DNA of 36,992 nucleotides from Streptomyces muensis (GTDB lineage: Bacteria > Actinomycetota > Actinomycetes > Streptomycetales > Streptomycetaceae): assembly GCF_021474425.1 (NCBI RefSeq), contig NZ_JAKEIP010000065.1:1-36992 (forward strand). Direction: 5' to 3'. The notes beneath the pieces are model-generated. The model saw only the letters and a program-made list of their open reading frames with translations. It did no database searches and was not told where the DNA came from. The translations under genes were made by a program, and so were the position numbers. Below are positions 21,256 to 28,151 of the stretch, in pieces. The stretch's first letter is position 1; each line of letters starts with the position of its first letter.

Positions 21256-24030
21256 ATGACCCCCGCCCCCCTCACACAGATCCCCGCCCTCGACTCGGCC
21301 GAGGAACTGAGCTGTGACGTCCTGGTGATCGGCGGCGGCACCGCCGGCACCATGGCCGCGCTGACCGCCGCCGGGCGCGGCGCCTCCGTGCTGTTGCTGG
21401 AGAAGGCCCATGTCCGGCACTCCGGAGCGCTCGCGATGGGCATGGACGGCGTCAACAACGCCGTCATCCCCGGCCGCGCCGAACCCGACGACTACGTCGC
21501 CGAGATCACCCGCGCCAACGACGGCATCGTCGACCAGTCGACGGTCCGTCAGACGGCGACCCGGGGTTTCGAGATGGTGCGGCGACTGGAGTCGTACGGC
21601 GTGAAGTTCGAGAAGGACGAGCACGGCGAGTACGCGGTCCGTCAGGTGCACCGGTCGGGCTCGTACGTGCTGCCGATGCCCGAGGGCAAGGACGTCAAGA
21701 AGGTCCTCTACCGGCAGTTGCGCAGGCGGGAGAACCGAGAGCGGATCCGGATCGAGAACCGGCTGATGCCGGTGCGGGTCCTGACCGCCGACGGCAGAGC
21801 GGTCGGCGCCGCCGCCTTCAACACCCGTACCGGCGCTTTCGTGACCGTGCGGGCGGGGGCCGTGATCCTCGCGACCGGCGCCTGCGGCCGGCTCGGGCTG
21901 CCCGCGAGCGGCTATCTGTACGGCACGTACGAGAACCCGACCAACGCGGGCGACGGCTACGCGATGGCCTACCACGCGGGCGCCGAGCTCACCGGCATCG
22001 AGTGCTTCCAGATCAACCCGCTCATCAAGGACTACAACGGACCGGCGTGCGCCTATGTCGCGAACCCGTTCGGCGGCTACCAGGTCAACCGGCACGGGCA
22101 GCGCTTCGTCGACTCCGACTACTGGTCGGGGCAGATGATGGCGGAGTTCGCCGCCGAGGTGGCCTCCGACCGCGGCCCGGTCTACCTCAAGCTCAGCCAT
22201 CTGCCCGAGGAGTCGATCTCGGCACTGGAGTCCATCCTGCACTCCACCGAGCGCCCCACCCGCGGCACCTTCCACTCCGGACGCGGCCACGACTACCGCA
22301 CCCACGACGTGGAGATGCACATCTCCGAGATCGGGTTGTGCGGCGGTCACTCCGCCTCCGGGGTACGCGTCGACGACCACGCCCGTACGACCGTGCCGCG
22401 CCTGTACGCGGCCGGCGACCTGGCCTGCGTCCCGCACAACTACATGATCGGCGCGTTCGTCTACGGCGACCTGGCGGGCGAGGACGCCGCCCGGTACACC
22501 GCCTATCAGGGCGAGCTGCCCCGCGAACAGCTCGCCGAGGCCCACGAGTTGATCTACCGCCCGCTGCGCAACCCCGACGGCCCCGCCCAGCCTCAGGTCG
22601 AGTACAAGCTGCGCCGCTTCGTCAACGACTACGTCGCCCCGCCCAAGAGCGGCGCCCGGCTCTCCCTGGCGCTGGAGCACTTCGAGCGGATGCGGGACGA
22701 GATCGCCGAGATGGGGGCGCGGACCCCGCACGAGCTGATGCGCTGCGCCGAGGTCTCTTTCATCCGCGACTGCGCGGAGATGGCGGCCCGGTCCTCCCTC
22801 GCCCGCACCGAGTCCCGCTGGGGCCTCTACCACGAGCGCCTCGACCACCCCCAGCGGGACGACTCGGACTGGCTGCACCACCTCGACCTGCGCAAGAGCC
22901 CAAGTGGCGCGATGGAGTTCACGGCGCGCCCCGTCGCCCCCTACCTCGTGCCCGTCACGGAGTTCACCCCCGTCGGCGGCCCCTCGCGCCACCTCGGCGA
23001 GGTGAAGCCGCTGCCGACGGCCACGGCGGGACGCCGGGAGGCACCCCCGTCGGCGGCCGGCGGAGCGCCGGGCGGTACCGCCCCGTCCGCCGGTGCGACG
23101 CGTGACGCCTCGGAGTCCAGCCGGGAACGGCTCCTCGAACTCGTGGCCCTCACCGAGGAGGAACCCGAACTCCCGGCACTGGAGCCCTACTTGAAGGACC
23201 CGGACGCCGCCGTACGTCTCGAAGCCGTCAGGGTGCTGACCGAGACGGCCCCGCCCGGCGCGGGCCCCGCCCTGGCCTCCGCCCTGACCGACGGCGACGG
23301 ACACGTGCGGGCCGCGGCCGCGTCCTCGCTGCGTGAGCTGGCCGAAGTCCTCCCGTCGGAACCGGAGTTGCGCGACACACTGGTGGCCGCCCTGACGGTC
23401 ACGGATCCGACGGCCCGCGGCACGGCCCTGGACGTGCTGCGCGCCCTGCGCCTCGGCGACGCCGCCCTGTTCGCCGGACACCTGGCCGCCCGGGACGTGG
23501 AGGTGCGCCTGGCCGCCGTACGCGCCCTGATCTCGGTGGACGCGGTCGACGCCCTGTCGGCGGCTGCCACGGACCCGGCGCGTGAAGTACGGGTGGCCGT
23601 GGCACGCGGGTTCGCGGCCCTGGGCCCGCACATCGACCTGAACCGGTCCGTGGAGGCGGGCGAGGGCGCGGCGGTCGCCCTGTCCGGCCTGATTCGTGAT
23701 GCCGACGTCCTCGTACGCGCCGCCGGCCTGGAGACCCTGGGTGTCCTCGGCGTCCCCGGCCAACTCCTCGCCACCGTCACGGCGGCGCTCACCGACCCGG
23801 CCTGGCAGGTCCGCGCGGGGGCCGCGACCGCCCTCGGCGGCGCCGCCCCGGACCACGGCGTGCCCGCTCTCGCCGAGTCGCTGAAGGACCCCGACGCCGA
23901 TGTGCGCAAGGCCGCCGTACTGGGTCTGTTGCGCCATGCCGCGCACGACGACGCCCGTGCGGCGCTGGCGACCGCGGTCGACGACCCCGACGCCGATGTC
24001 CGCGCGTACGCGGGCCGCGCGGCACGATGA
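21256..24030 (+). CDS. AprA/fumarate-reductase-type FAD oxidoreductase fused to a HEAT-repeat domain
   Basis: 924 residues from the ATG at 21256 (GAAAGG nine bases upstream). Residues about 20-585 are a flavoprotein of the succinate dehydrogenase/fumarate reductase/AprA superfamily: VLVIGGGTAGTMAAL (ADP-binding loop, 23-37), LLLEKAHVRHSGALAMGMDG (flavin-contacting), GAVILATGACGRLG, and GGHSASGVRVDDHARTTVP followed by LYAAGDLA, where His365 sits in the catalytic-loop region. ALAMGMDGVNN aligns with the AprA loop carrying a substrate-contacting Asn. A Pro/Ala/Gly-rich linker (586-620) leads to about eight to nine HEAT/PBS-lyase-type repeats (622-924; LKDPDAAVRLEAVRVL, LKDPDADVRKAAVLGL, VDDPDADVRAYAGRAA). 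The HEAT part may bind a partner, perhaps the ferredoxin at 17822. The inverted repeat at 21127 separates it from the ABC genes. Confidence 0.88.
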   Translation: MTPAPLTQIPALDSAEELSCDVLVIGGGTAGTMAALTAAGRGASVLLLEKAHVRHSGALAMGMDGVNNAVIPGRAEPDDYVAEITRANDGIVDQSTVRQTATRGFEMVRRLESYGVKFEKDEHGEYAVRQVHRSGSYVLPMPEGKDVKKVLYRQLRRRENRERIRIENRLMPVRVLTADGRAVGAAAFNTRTGAFVTVRAGAVILATGACGRLGLPASGYLYGTYENPTNAGDGYAMAYHAGAELTGIECFQINPLIKDYNGPACAYVANPFGGYQVNRHGQRFVDSDYWSGQMMAEFAAEVASDRGPVYLKLSHLPEESISALESILHSTERPTRGTFHSGRGHDYRTHDVEMHISEIGLCGGHSASGVRVDDHARTTVPRLYAAGDLACVPHNYMIGAFVYGDLAGEDAARYTAYQGELPREQLAEAHELIYRPLRNPDGPAQPQVEYKLRRFVNDYVAPPKSGARLSLALEHFERMRDEIAEMGARTPHELMRCAEVSFIRDCAEMAARSSLARTESRWGLYHERLDHPQRDDSDWLHHLDLRKSPSGAMEFTARPVAPYLVPVTEFTPVGGPSRHLGEVKPLPTATAGRREAPPSAAGGAPGGTAPSAGATRDASESSRERLLELVALTEEEPELPALEPYLKDPDAAVRLEAVRVLTETAPPGAGPALASALTDGDGHVRAAAASSLRELAEVLPSEPELRDTLVAALTVTDPTARGTALDVLRALRLGDAALFAGHLAARDVEVRLAAVRALISVDAVDALSAAATDPAREVRVAVARGFAALGPHIDLNRSVEAGEGAAVALSGLIRDADVLVRAAGLETLGVLGVPGQLLATVTAALTDPAWQVRAGAATALGGAAPDHGVPALAESLKDPDADVRKAAVLGLLRHAAHDDARAALATAVDDPDADVRAYAGRAAR

Positions 24031-24091
24031 GCCGACTTCGCCGCCTCTCCGGAAACTCTCCCAACACGGTCCGGTCAACTTGGAGTTTGGT

Positions 24092-24132
24092 TGGTCTGAA
24101 CCATTGACTGGTACAGACCAAAGCGGTTGAGT
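24092..24132 (+). promoter_or_regulatory. Chitinase promoter with two DasR-like operators
   Basis: TGGTCTGAACCA (24092-24103) and TGGTACAGACCA (24109-24120) both keep the TGGT-N4-ACCA arms of the DasR site (consensus ACTGGTCTAGACCACT), with centres 17 bp apart. The second is preceded by AC as in the consensus. TTGACT (24104-24109) lies between them as a -35; with a 17-base spacer, TTGAGT (24127-24132) is a weak -10. DasR is the GntR-type N-acetylglucosamine regulator that controls chitinase genes in Streptomyces, which fits the gene downstream. Confidence 0.7.
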
Positions 24133-24259
24133 GTGTCTCCACACCCCCCACCACGGCCGCCCCCACGCCGTGGCCGACCCCGTCGGCGCGTGCGCACAAG
24201 GCTCTGCTTCGCCCTGCCCTTGGCCGGGTGCGGCCGTGCTCCGCAAAGGAGTTGATCCT

Positions 24260-24970
24260 GTGTCGAGGCGCCGCATAGCCGCTCTGCTGTCCGCGCTCGC
24301 TCTGGGCAGTGCCGCGCTGCTGTTCCAGCCGGCCCCGAGCGCGTCCGCCGCCGGGTTCGTCGTCAGCGAGTCGCAGTTCAACCAGATGTTCCCGAACCGG
24401 AATCCCTTCTACACCTACAGCGGCCTGACCGCCGCCCTCAGCGCCTACCCCGGCTTCGCCAACACCGGCAGCGACACGGTGAAGAAGCAGGAGGCGGCCG
24501 CCTTCCTCGCCAACGTCAACCACGAGACCGGCGGCTTGGTCCACATCGTCGAGCAGAACACCGCCAACTACCCCCACTACTGCGACCGCAGCCAGCCCTA
24601 CGGCTGTCCCGCCGGCCAGGACGCCTACTACGGCCGCGGCCCCATCCAGCTCAGCTGGAACTTCAACTACAAGGCAGCGGGCGACGCCCTCGGCATCGAC
24701 CTGCTGGGCAACCCCTGGCGGGTGCAGAACGAGTCGGCCGTCGCCTGGAAGACCGGCCTGTGGTACTGGAACACCCAGAGCGGCCCCGGCACCATGACCC
24801 CGCACAACGCCATGGTCAACCAGGCCGGCTTCGGCCAGACCATCCGCTCCATCAACGGCTCCCTGGAGTGCGACGGCAAGAACCCGGCCCAGGTGCAGAG
24901 CCGCGTGAACGCCTACCAGCGCTTCACGCAGATCCTCGGCGTCTCCCCGGGCGGCAACCTGTACTGCTGA
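24260..24970 (+). CDS. Secreted GH19 chitinase without a carbohydrate-binding module
   Basis: 236 residues from a GTG at 24260, with AAAGGAG eight bases upstream. The signal peptide ends at about SASAA (31). The catalytic domain fills the rest: NHETGGLVHIVEQN gives the two acidic catalytic residues Glu89 and Glu98, nine apart as in Streptomyces ChiC, followed by YYGRGPIQLSWNFNY, ALGIDLLGNPW, WYWNTQSGPG and FGQTIRSINGSLECDGKNP. Cys pairs (YCDRSQPYGC, LEC...LYC) suit an exported enzyme. Family GH19 cleaves chitin with inversion. ChiC/ChiF-type proteins carry an N-terminal chitin-binding domain; this one lacks it, resembling the ChiG type. Expression is probably under DasR. Confidence 0.94.
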   Translation: MSRRRIAALLSALALGSAALLFQPAPSASAAGFVVSESQFNQMFPNRNPFYTYSGLTAALSAYPGFANTGSDTVKKQEAAAFLANVNHETGGLVHIVEQNTANYPHYCDRSQPYGCPAGQDAYYGRGPIQLSWNFNYKAAGDALGIDLLGNPWRVQNESAVAWKTGLWYWNTQSGPGTMTPHNAMVNQAGFGQTIRSINGSLECDGKNPAQVQSRVNAYQRFTQILGVSPGGNLYC

Positions 24971-25009
24971 CGCCACCCCGGTGCCCGAGGTGTGTGCGAG
25001 ACTCCGCCG

Positions 25010-25915
25010 ATGACCTCCGAAACGATCACCGCGAAGGCCTCGGGCACCTTCACCCTCGGCGACCTGACCGTGAGCCGTGTCGGCTTCGGCGCGATGCGGC
25101 TCACGGGCAGCGCCGCCTTCCACCACGGGACGCCGAGCGACCGGGACCGTTCGATCGCCGTTCTGCGCAAGGCGGTCGACCTGGGCGTCGACCACATCGA
25201 CACGGCCGCCTTCTACTTCTCGGCCCTCCGCTCCGCCAACGAACTCATCAACACCGCCCTCGCGCCGTACCGCGACGACCTGGTCATCGCCACCAAGGTC
25301 GGCCCCCACCGCGAGTACGACGGTGGCTGGGGCACCTCGGCCCGGCCCGACCAACTCCGTGGGCACGTCGAGGAGAACCTGCGTCAGCTCGGCCGCGACC
25401 ACCTGGACCTGGTGTACCTGCGCCGCATGGGGCAGGACTCCGTCGCCGAGCACTTCGGCGCGCTGGCCGAACTGCGCGAGGCGGGCCTCGTCCGCCACCT
25501 CGGCATCTCCGCGGTGGAGCCACGGCACCTCGCCGAGGCGCAGGCCATCGCGCCCGTGGTGAGCGTGCAGAACCGGTACGCGCTCGACCGGCCGGATCCC
25601 CAGGCCGACGAACTCCTGCGCCGGTGCGGCGAACAGGGCATCGCCTTCGTGCCGTTCTACGCGGTGGCCGGCGACACGGGCGAGCGGGGCGCCACCACCG
25701 CCCACGACGACGAGGTCCTCGCCGTCGCCCGCGCGCACGGCGCGAGCCCCGCCCAGGTCCGCATCGCCTGGACCCTGCACCAGGGCCCGCACCTCCTCGC
25801 CATCCCCGGCACCGGCAACCCCGACCACCTGGCCGAGAACATCGCCGCGGGCGCCCTCCACCTCACCGCTGATGAGCTGGCCCGGCTCAACACGGCTCGA
25901 AATGAAGCGGGTTGA
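25010..25915 (+). CDS. Aldo/keto reductase with a substituted catalytic His
   Basis: 301 residues from the ATG at 25010; an upstream ATG at 24992 is less likely. The (beta/alpha)8 AKR signature is clear: VSRVGFGAMRLTG, HIDTAAFYFSALRSANELIN (Asp and Tyr of the tetrad), VIATKVG (Lys), LVRHLGISAV, SVQNRYALDRPD, and the C-terminal cofactor site IPGTGNPDHLAENIAAG. The fourth tetrad residue, normally His in a DLxxxH strand, is replaced in DLVYLRRMG, probably by Arg. This is known in one bacterial AKR branch and changes substrate preference. It reduces carbonyls with NADPH; the physiological substrate is unknown. It follows the chitinase gene by 39 bases but has its own weak start region. Confidence 0.88.
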   Translation: MTSETITAKASGTFTLGDLTVSRVGFGAMRLTGSAAFHHGTPSDRDRSIAVLRKAVDLGVDHIDTAAFYFSALRSANELINTALAPYRDDLVIATKVGPHREYDGGWGTSARPDQLRGHVEENLRQLGRDHLDLVYLRRMGQDSVAEHFGALAELREAGLVRHLGISAVEPRHLAEAQAIAPVVSVQNRYALDRPDPQADELLRRCGEQGIAFVPFYAVAGDTGERGATTAHDDEVLAVARAHGASPAQVRIAWTLHQGPHLLAIPGTGNPDHLAENIAAGALHLTADELARLNTARNEAG

Positions 25916-25945
25916 CCCGGACCGGCGCGATGTCGTCGGCCTCGC

Positions 25946-26950
25946 TCAGCCCGTGTACCCGGTCACCGGATAGTGGTCCGAGAGGTTCGTGTACGTGTAG
26001 TCCGTCCCCCAACTCGACACCGTCCAGGGCGCGCTCTGCTCCTTGACGACCTCGTTCTTCCAGACCGAGGGACGGACGTGACCCGCGCGGTGCAGGACGT
26101 GGTCCAGGTCCTCGCGCGGGTCGTCGGGATAGCGGTCGCGGGCGATGGAGTTCTCCTGGGTGTCGAAGGAGTACGGGTGTCCGGCGCGCGCGTCTGCCCC
26201 CGCCAGGCCGCCGTCGGCGAGCATCGACGCGTACTCGGACGTCCGCGAGTCGACGTTCATGTCACCCGCGACCACGACCTGCTCGCCCGCCGGGATGTTC
26301 TTGGCGTCCAGGAACGCGTCGATCGCCTTGAACTGCCGGCTGCGCATCGCGGCCGCCTCACCGGCGTCACAACCCGGGTCGGTCGACTGCGCGTGTGTGC
26401 CGACGACGTGCACCTTCGTGCCGTTCACGTCCAACACCACATAGGCGAAACCCTTGTTGGACCACCAGTCCGCCCCGCACGCGTCCTTGTAGACCCACTG
26501 CTCCTTGCGCAGCACCGGCCACTTGCTGAGCACCGTGACCCCGCCGTCCTCGGGCGTCGTCGCCGAGTACGCGCCGCCGGTCGCGTCCCAGCCGCTCTGA
26601 CTGCGCCCGACCACCGGGGTCTGGTACGGGTACTGGCCCGCGAGGGATCGTTGGAGCGCGTCCGAGGACGAGTTGTCGAACGCCTCCTGAAGGACGACCA
26701 CGTCGTTGCCCTGCACGAACGGCGCCTTCGCGATCTCCGCGGCCCGATGGTCCTGGCCCCAGTTCGGGTAAAGGGTCTTGCTGAAGAGGAACACGTTGTA
26801 CGACAGCACCCGCAGCGCCGGTACCTGCTCGGCGGCCGAGGTGGCCGTGGCGGCCTGGGCGGCGGGCGCCGCACCCGCGAGCCCGGTGGTGGCGAGCGCG
26901 AGGACGAGCACGGCCGCGCCAGGGGTGCGGCGCGGTGCGAAGAGCGTCAC
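25946..26950 (-). CDS. Secreted sphingomyelin phosphodiesterase (sphingomyelinase C) of the EEP superfamily
   Basis: 334 residues with AGGGAGA eight bases before the ATG. The signal peptide (1-33) ends in AQA. The endonuclease/exonuclease/phosphatase fold shows LSYNVFLFSK, VVVLQEAFDN (metal Glu), GWDATGGAYS, DGGVTVLSKWP, VVGTHAQSTD, VVVAGDMNVD (Asp/Asn), REDLDHVLHR and the terminal NLSDHYPVTGY (catalytic Asp-His). These are the hallmarks of bacterial neutral sphingomyelinases, which cut sphingomyelin to ceramide and phosphocholine; soil species may use them to gain phosphate or choline. One Cys pair is likely (DACGADWW, DPGCDAG). Its upstream region carries 11-bp repeats (27006-27026). Confidence 0.9.
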   Translation of the reverse strand: MTLFAPRRTPGAAVLVLALATTGLAGAAPAAQAATATSAAEQVPALRVLSYNVFLFSKTLYPNWGQDHRAAEIAKAPFVQGNDVVVLQEAFDNSSSDALQRSLAGQYPYQTPVVGRSQSGWDATGGAYSATTPEDGGVTVLSKWPVLRKEQWVYKDACGADWWSNKGFAYVVLDVNGTKVHVVGTHAQSTDPGCDAGEAAAMRSRQFKAIDAFLDAKNIPAGEQVVVAGDMNVDSRTSEYASMLADGGLAGADARAGHPYSFDTQENSIARDRYPDDPREDLDHVLHRAGHVRPSVWKNEVVKEQSAPWTVSSWGTDYTYTNLSDHYPVTGYTG

Positions 26951-27005
26951 TGGATCTCCCTGAGGGTGAGGAGGGCTGAGTGGCGCCGCACATCAAACCA
27001 CCGGC

Positions 27006-27026
27006 GATTACTCCCAGGTAACTCCC
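27006..27026 (-). promoter_or_regulatory. 11-bp-period repeats (GTTAC-N6-GTAAT), possible OmpR-type regulator site
   Basis: On the minus strand the sequence reads GGGAGTTACCTGGGAGTAATC: two units (GGGAGTTACCT, GGGAGTAATC) at an 11-bp period, equivalent to GTTAC-N6-GTAAT. Response regulators such as AfsQ1 and MtrA bind GTnAC-N6-GTnAC-like direct repeats, and PhoP also uses 11-bp units. It is 56 bases upstream of the sphingomyelinase start. The match is partial. Confidence 0.3.
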
Positions 27027-27063
27027 GTGCGTGAAAAGAATGTCGGGCAGCGGTACGCCAGGC

Positions 27064-27522
27064 TCAGACCACCCAGACCCCGTCCCGCACGAGATACCGG
27101 CCGCGCATCTCGTGCTCGCCGTTGCGCGCCTGCACCACCCGCGGACGCACCCGGAAGTACATGTACGGCGCCTCGTCCGCCCGGGGGTCCCAGCCCGTCT
27201 TCGCGACAAACGCCTCGGCCGCCGCTGCCGGCACCTCGTCGGCGCCGTACATCTCCGCGTCGCCGTCGACGATGACGACGTCGAGCGTGTCCCCGAGCGC
27301 CAGCCTGGCCCGGCGCCCGTCGCGCAGGTTGCGGCCGGTCGGGGTGGCCGGCCGGGTCGCGAGCCACAGGCACTCGCCGTGCCACACGAACCACAGCGGG
27401 ACCAGGCACGGCACCCCGTCGGCGTCGGCCGTGGCCACCCAGATGTCCATCTCCTTCTCCAGGCGGACCAGGAGATCGCGCTTGCGCTGCTCGGGAGCAC
27501 GGGGCGGCTTGGTGATCTTCAT
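27064..27522 (-). CDS. PPOX-fold (pyridoxamine 5'-phosphate oxidase/FDOR-like) flavin- or F420-binding protein
   Basis: 152 residues. Split beta-barrel blocks: MDIWVATADADGVPCLVPLW, FVWHGECLWLATRPATPTGR, NLRDGRRARLALGDTLDVVI, and the C-terminal YMYFRVRPRVVQARNGEHEM and YLVRDGVWV. The T.....NL..G.ARL pattern is where FMN or F420 phosphate is bound. Actinomycetes have dozens of such proteins, many of them F420-dependent reductases; sequence alone does not separate FMN from F420 use here. The ATG has no strong ribosome binding site. It stands alone on the minus strand, downstream neighbour of the sphingomyelinase promoter. Confidence 0.82.
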   Translation of the reverse strand: MKITKPPRAPEQRKRDLLVRLEKEMDIWVATADADGVPCLVPLWFVWHGECLWLATRPATPTGRNLRDGRRARLALGDTLDVVIVDGDAEMYGADEVPAAAAEAFVAKTGWDPRADEAPYMYFRVRPRVVQARNGEHEMRGRYLVRDGVWVV

Positions 27523-27673
27523 GGGCCGGACGCTACCGGGGGAGCGGGCGGTACGGATCGGGCCCGGGTCCTAGGTCTCCGGATGCGGCCGTGGGTCCCT
27601 GTCGCCGACGACTGGCGTCTGGGACGTTTTACGTATAACCTCTCCCGTCAATCGCACCTCCCGGAAGGCCCCG

Positions 27674-28060
27674 ATGAGACGCATCGCCCTGGTCACCCTC
27701 GTCGTCGACGACTACGACGAGGCGATCCGCTTCTACACCGAAGCCTTCGGCTTCCGGCTCGTCGAGGACACCCCGCGCCCGGACGGCTCACGCTGGGTCG
27801 TCGTCGCGGCCGACGACCAGGGCACCGCGCTCCTGCTGGCCCGGGCCAAGGGTGACGAACAGCGCGCCCGGGTCGGCGACCAGACCGGCGGGCGCGTCGG
27901 GTTCTTCCTGCACACCGACGACTTCGCCCGCGATCACGCCCGGATGCTCGCCGCGGGCGTGACCTTCCTGGAGGAGCCCCGGCATGAACCGTATGGTTCG
28001 GTCGCCGTCTTCCAGGACCTGTACGGCAACCGCTGGGACCTGCTCCAGCCCGCCGACTGA
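27674..28060 (+). CDS. VOC (glyoxalase/bleomycin-resistance fold) protein
   Basis: 128 residues with GGAAGG six bases before the ATG; a TATAAC box at 27634-27639 could be its -10. Two beta-alpha-beta-beta-beta modules are visible: RRIALVTLVVDDYDEAIRFY and GFRLVEDT in the first, GFFLHTDDFARDHARMLAAG and YGSVAVFQDLYGNRWDLLQP in the second. The last block is the conserved C-terminal strand with Glu/Asp replaced around the metal site. Function could be a lyase, isomerase or drug-binding protein. The next gene, adenosine deaminase, starts 91 bases later on the same strand. Confidence 0.87.
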   Translation: MRRIALVTLVVDDYDEAIRFYTEAFGFRLVEDTPRPDGSRWVVVAADDQGTALLLARAKGDEQRARVGDQTGGRVGFFLHTDDFARDHARMLAAGVTFLEEPRHEPYGSVAVFQDLYGNRWDLLQPAD

Positions 28061-28081
28061 CCTCCCTCCGCTCGCCGGAAA

Positions 28082-28107
28082 CCGCCCTCGGAATCCGCCC
28101 TCGGAAT
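28082..28107 (+). repeat. Tandem 13-bp repeat before adenosine deaminase
   Basis: CCGCCCTCGGAAT is present twice in perfect tandem (28082-28094, 28095-28107), followed by a decayed third copy (CCGCCCCGGAA). It is followed at about 28125 by a tandem GCTCAAG heptamer just before the ribosome binding site. Probably slipped-strand duplication in the leader; a role is not evident. Confidence 0.7.
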
Positions 28108-28151
28108 CCGCCCCGGAACCGCCCGCTCAAGGCTCAAGGAAAGACCTCGCC

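Noticed and set aside
17822..24030. Complete dissimilatory sulfate reduction or APS reductase locus
   Set aside because: No ATP sulfurylase, DsrAB, Qmo or sulfate permease genes; the ferredoxin is too short for a full AprB and the flavoprotein carries a HEAT tail, so only a relationship to AprAB can be claimed.
21223..24381. Open frame of 1052 codons on the minus strand, antisense to the flavoprotein and chitinase upstream region
   Set aside because: Composition is Gly/Arg/Val/Asp-rich without motifs; it mirrors GC-biased codons of the real + strand gene, which has clear FAD and HEAT motifs.
23789..25861. 690-codon minus-strand frame antisense to the chitinase and aldo/keto reductase
   Set aside because: It crosses two well-supported + strand genes and their promoter and has only biased composition.
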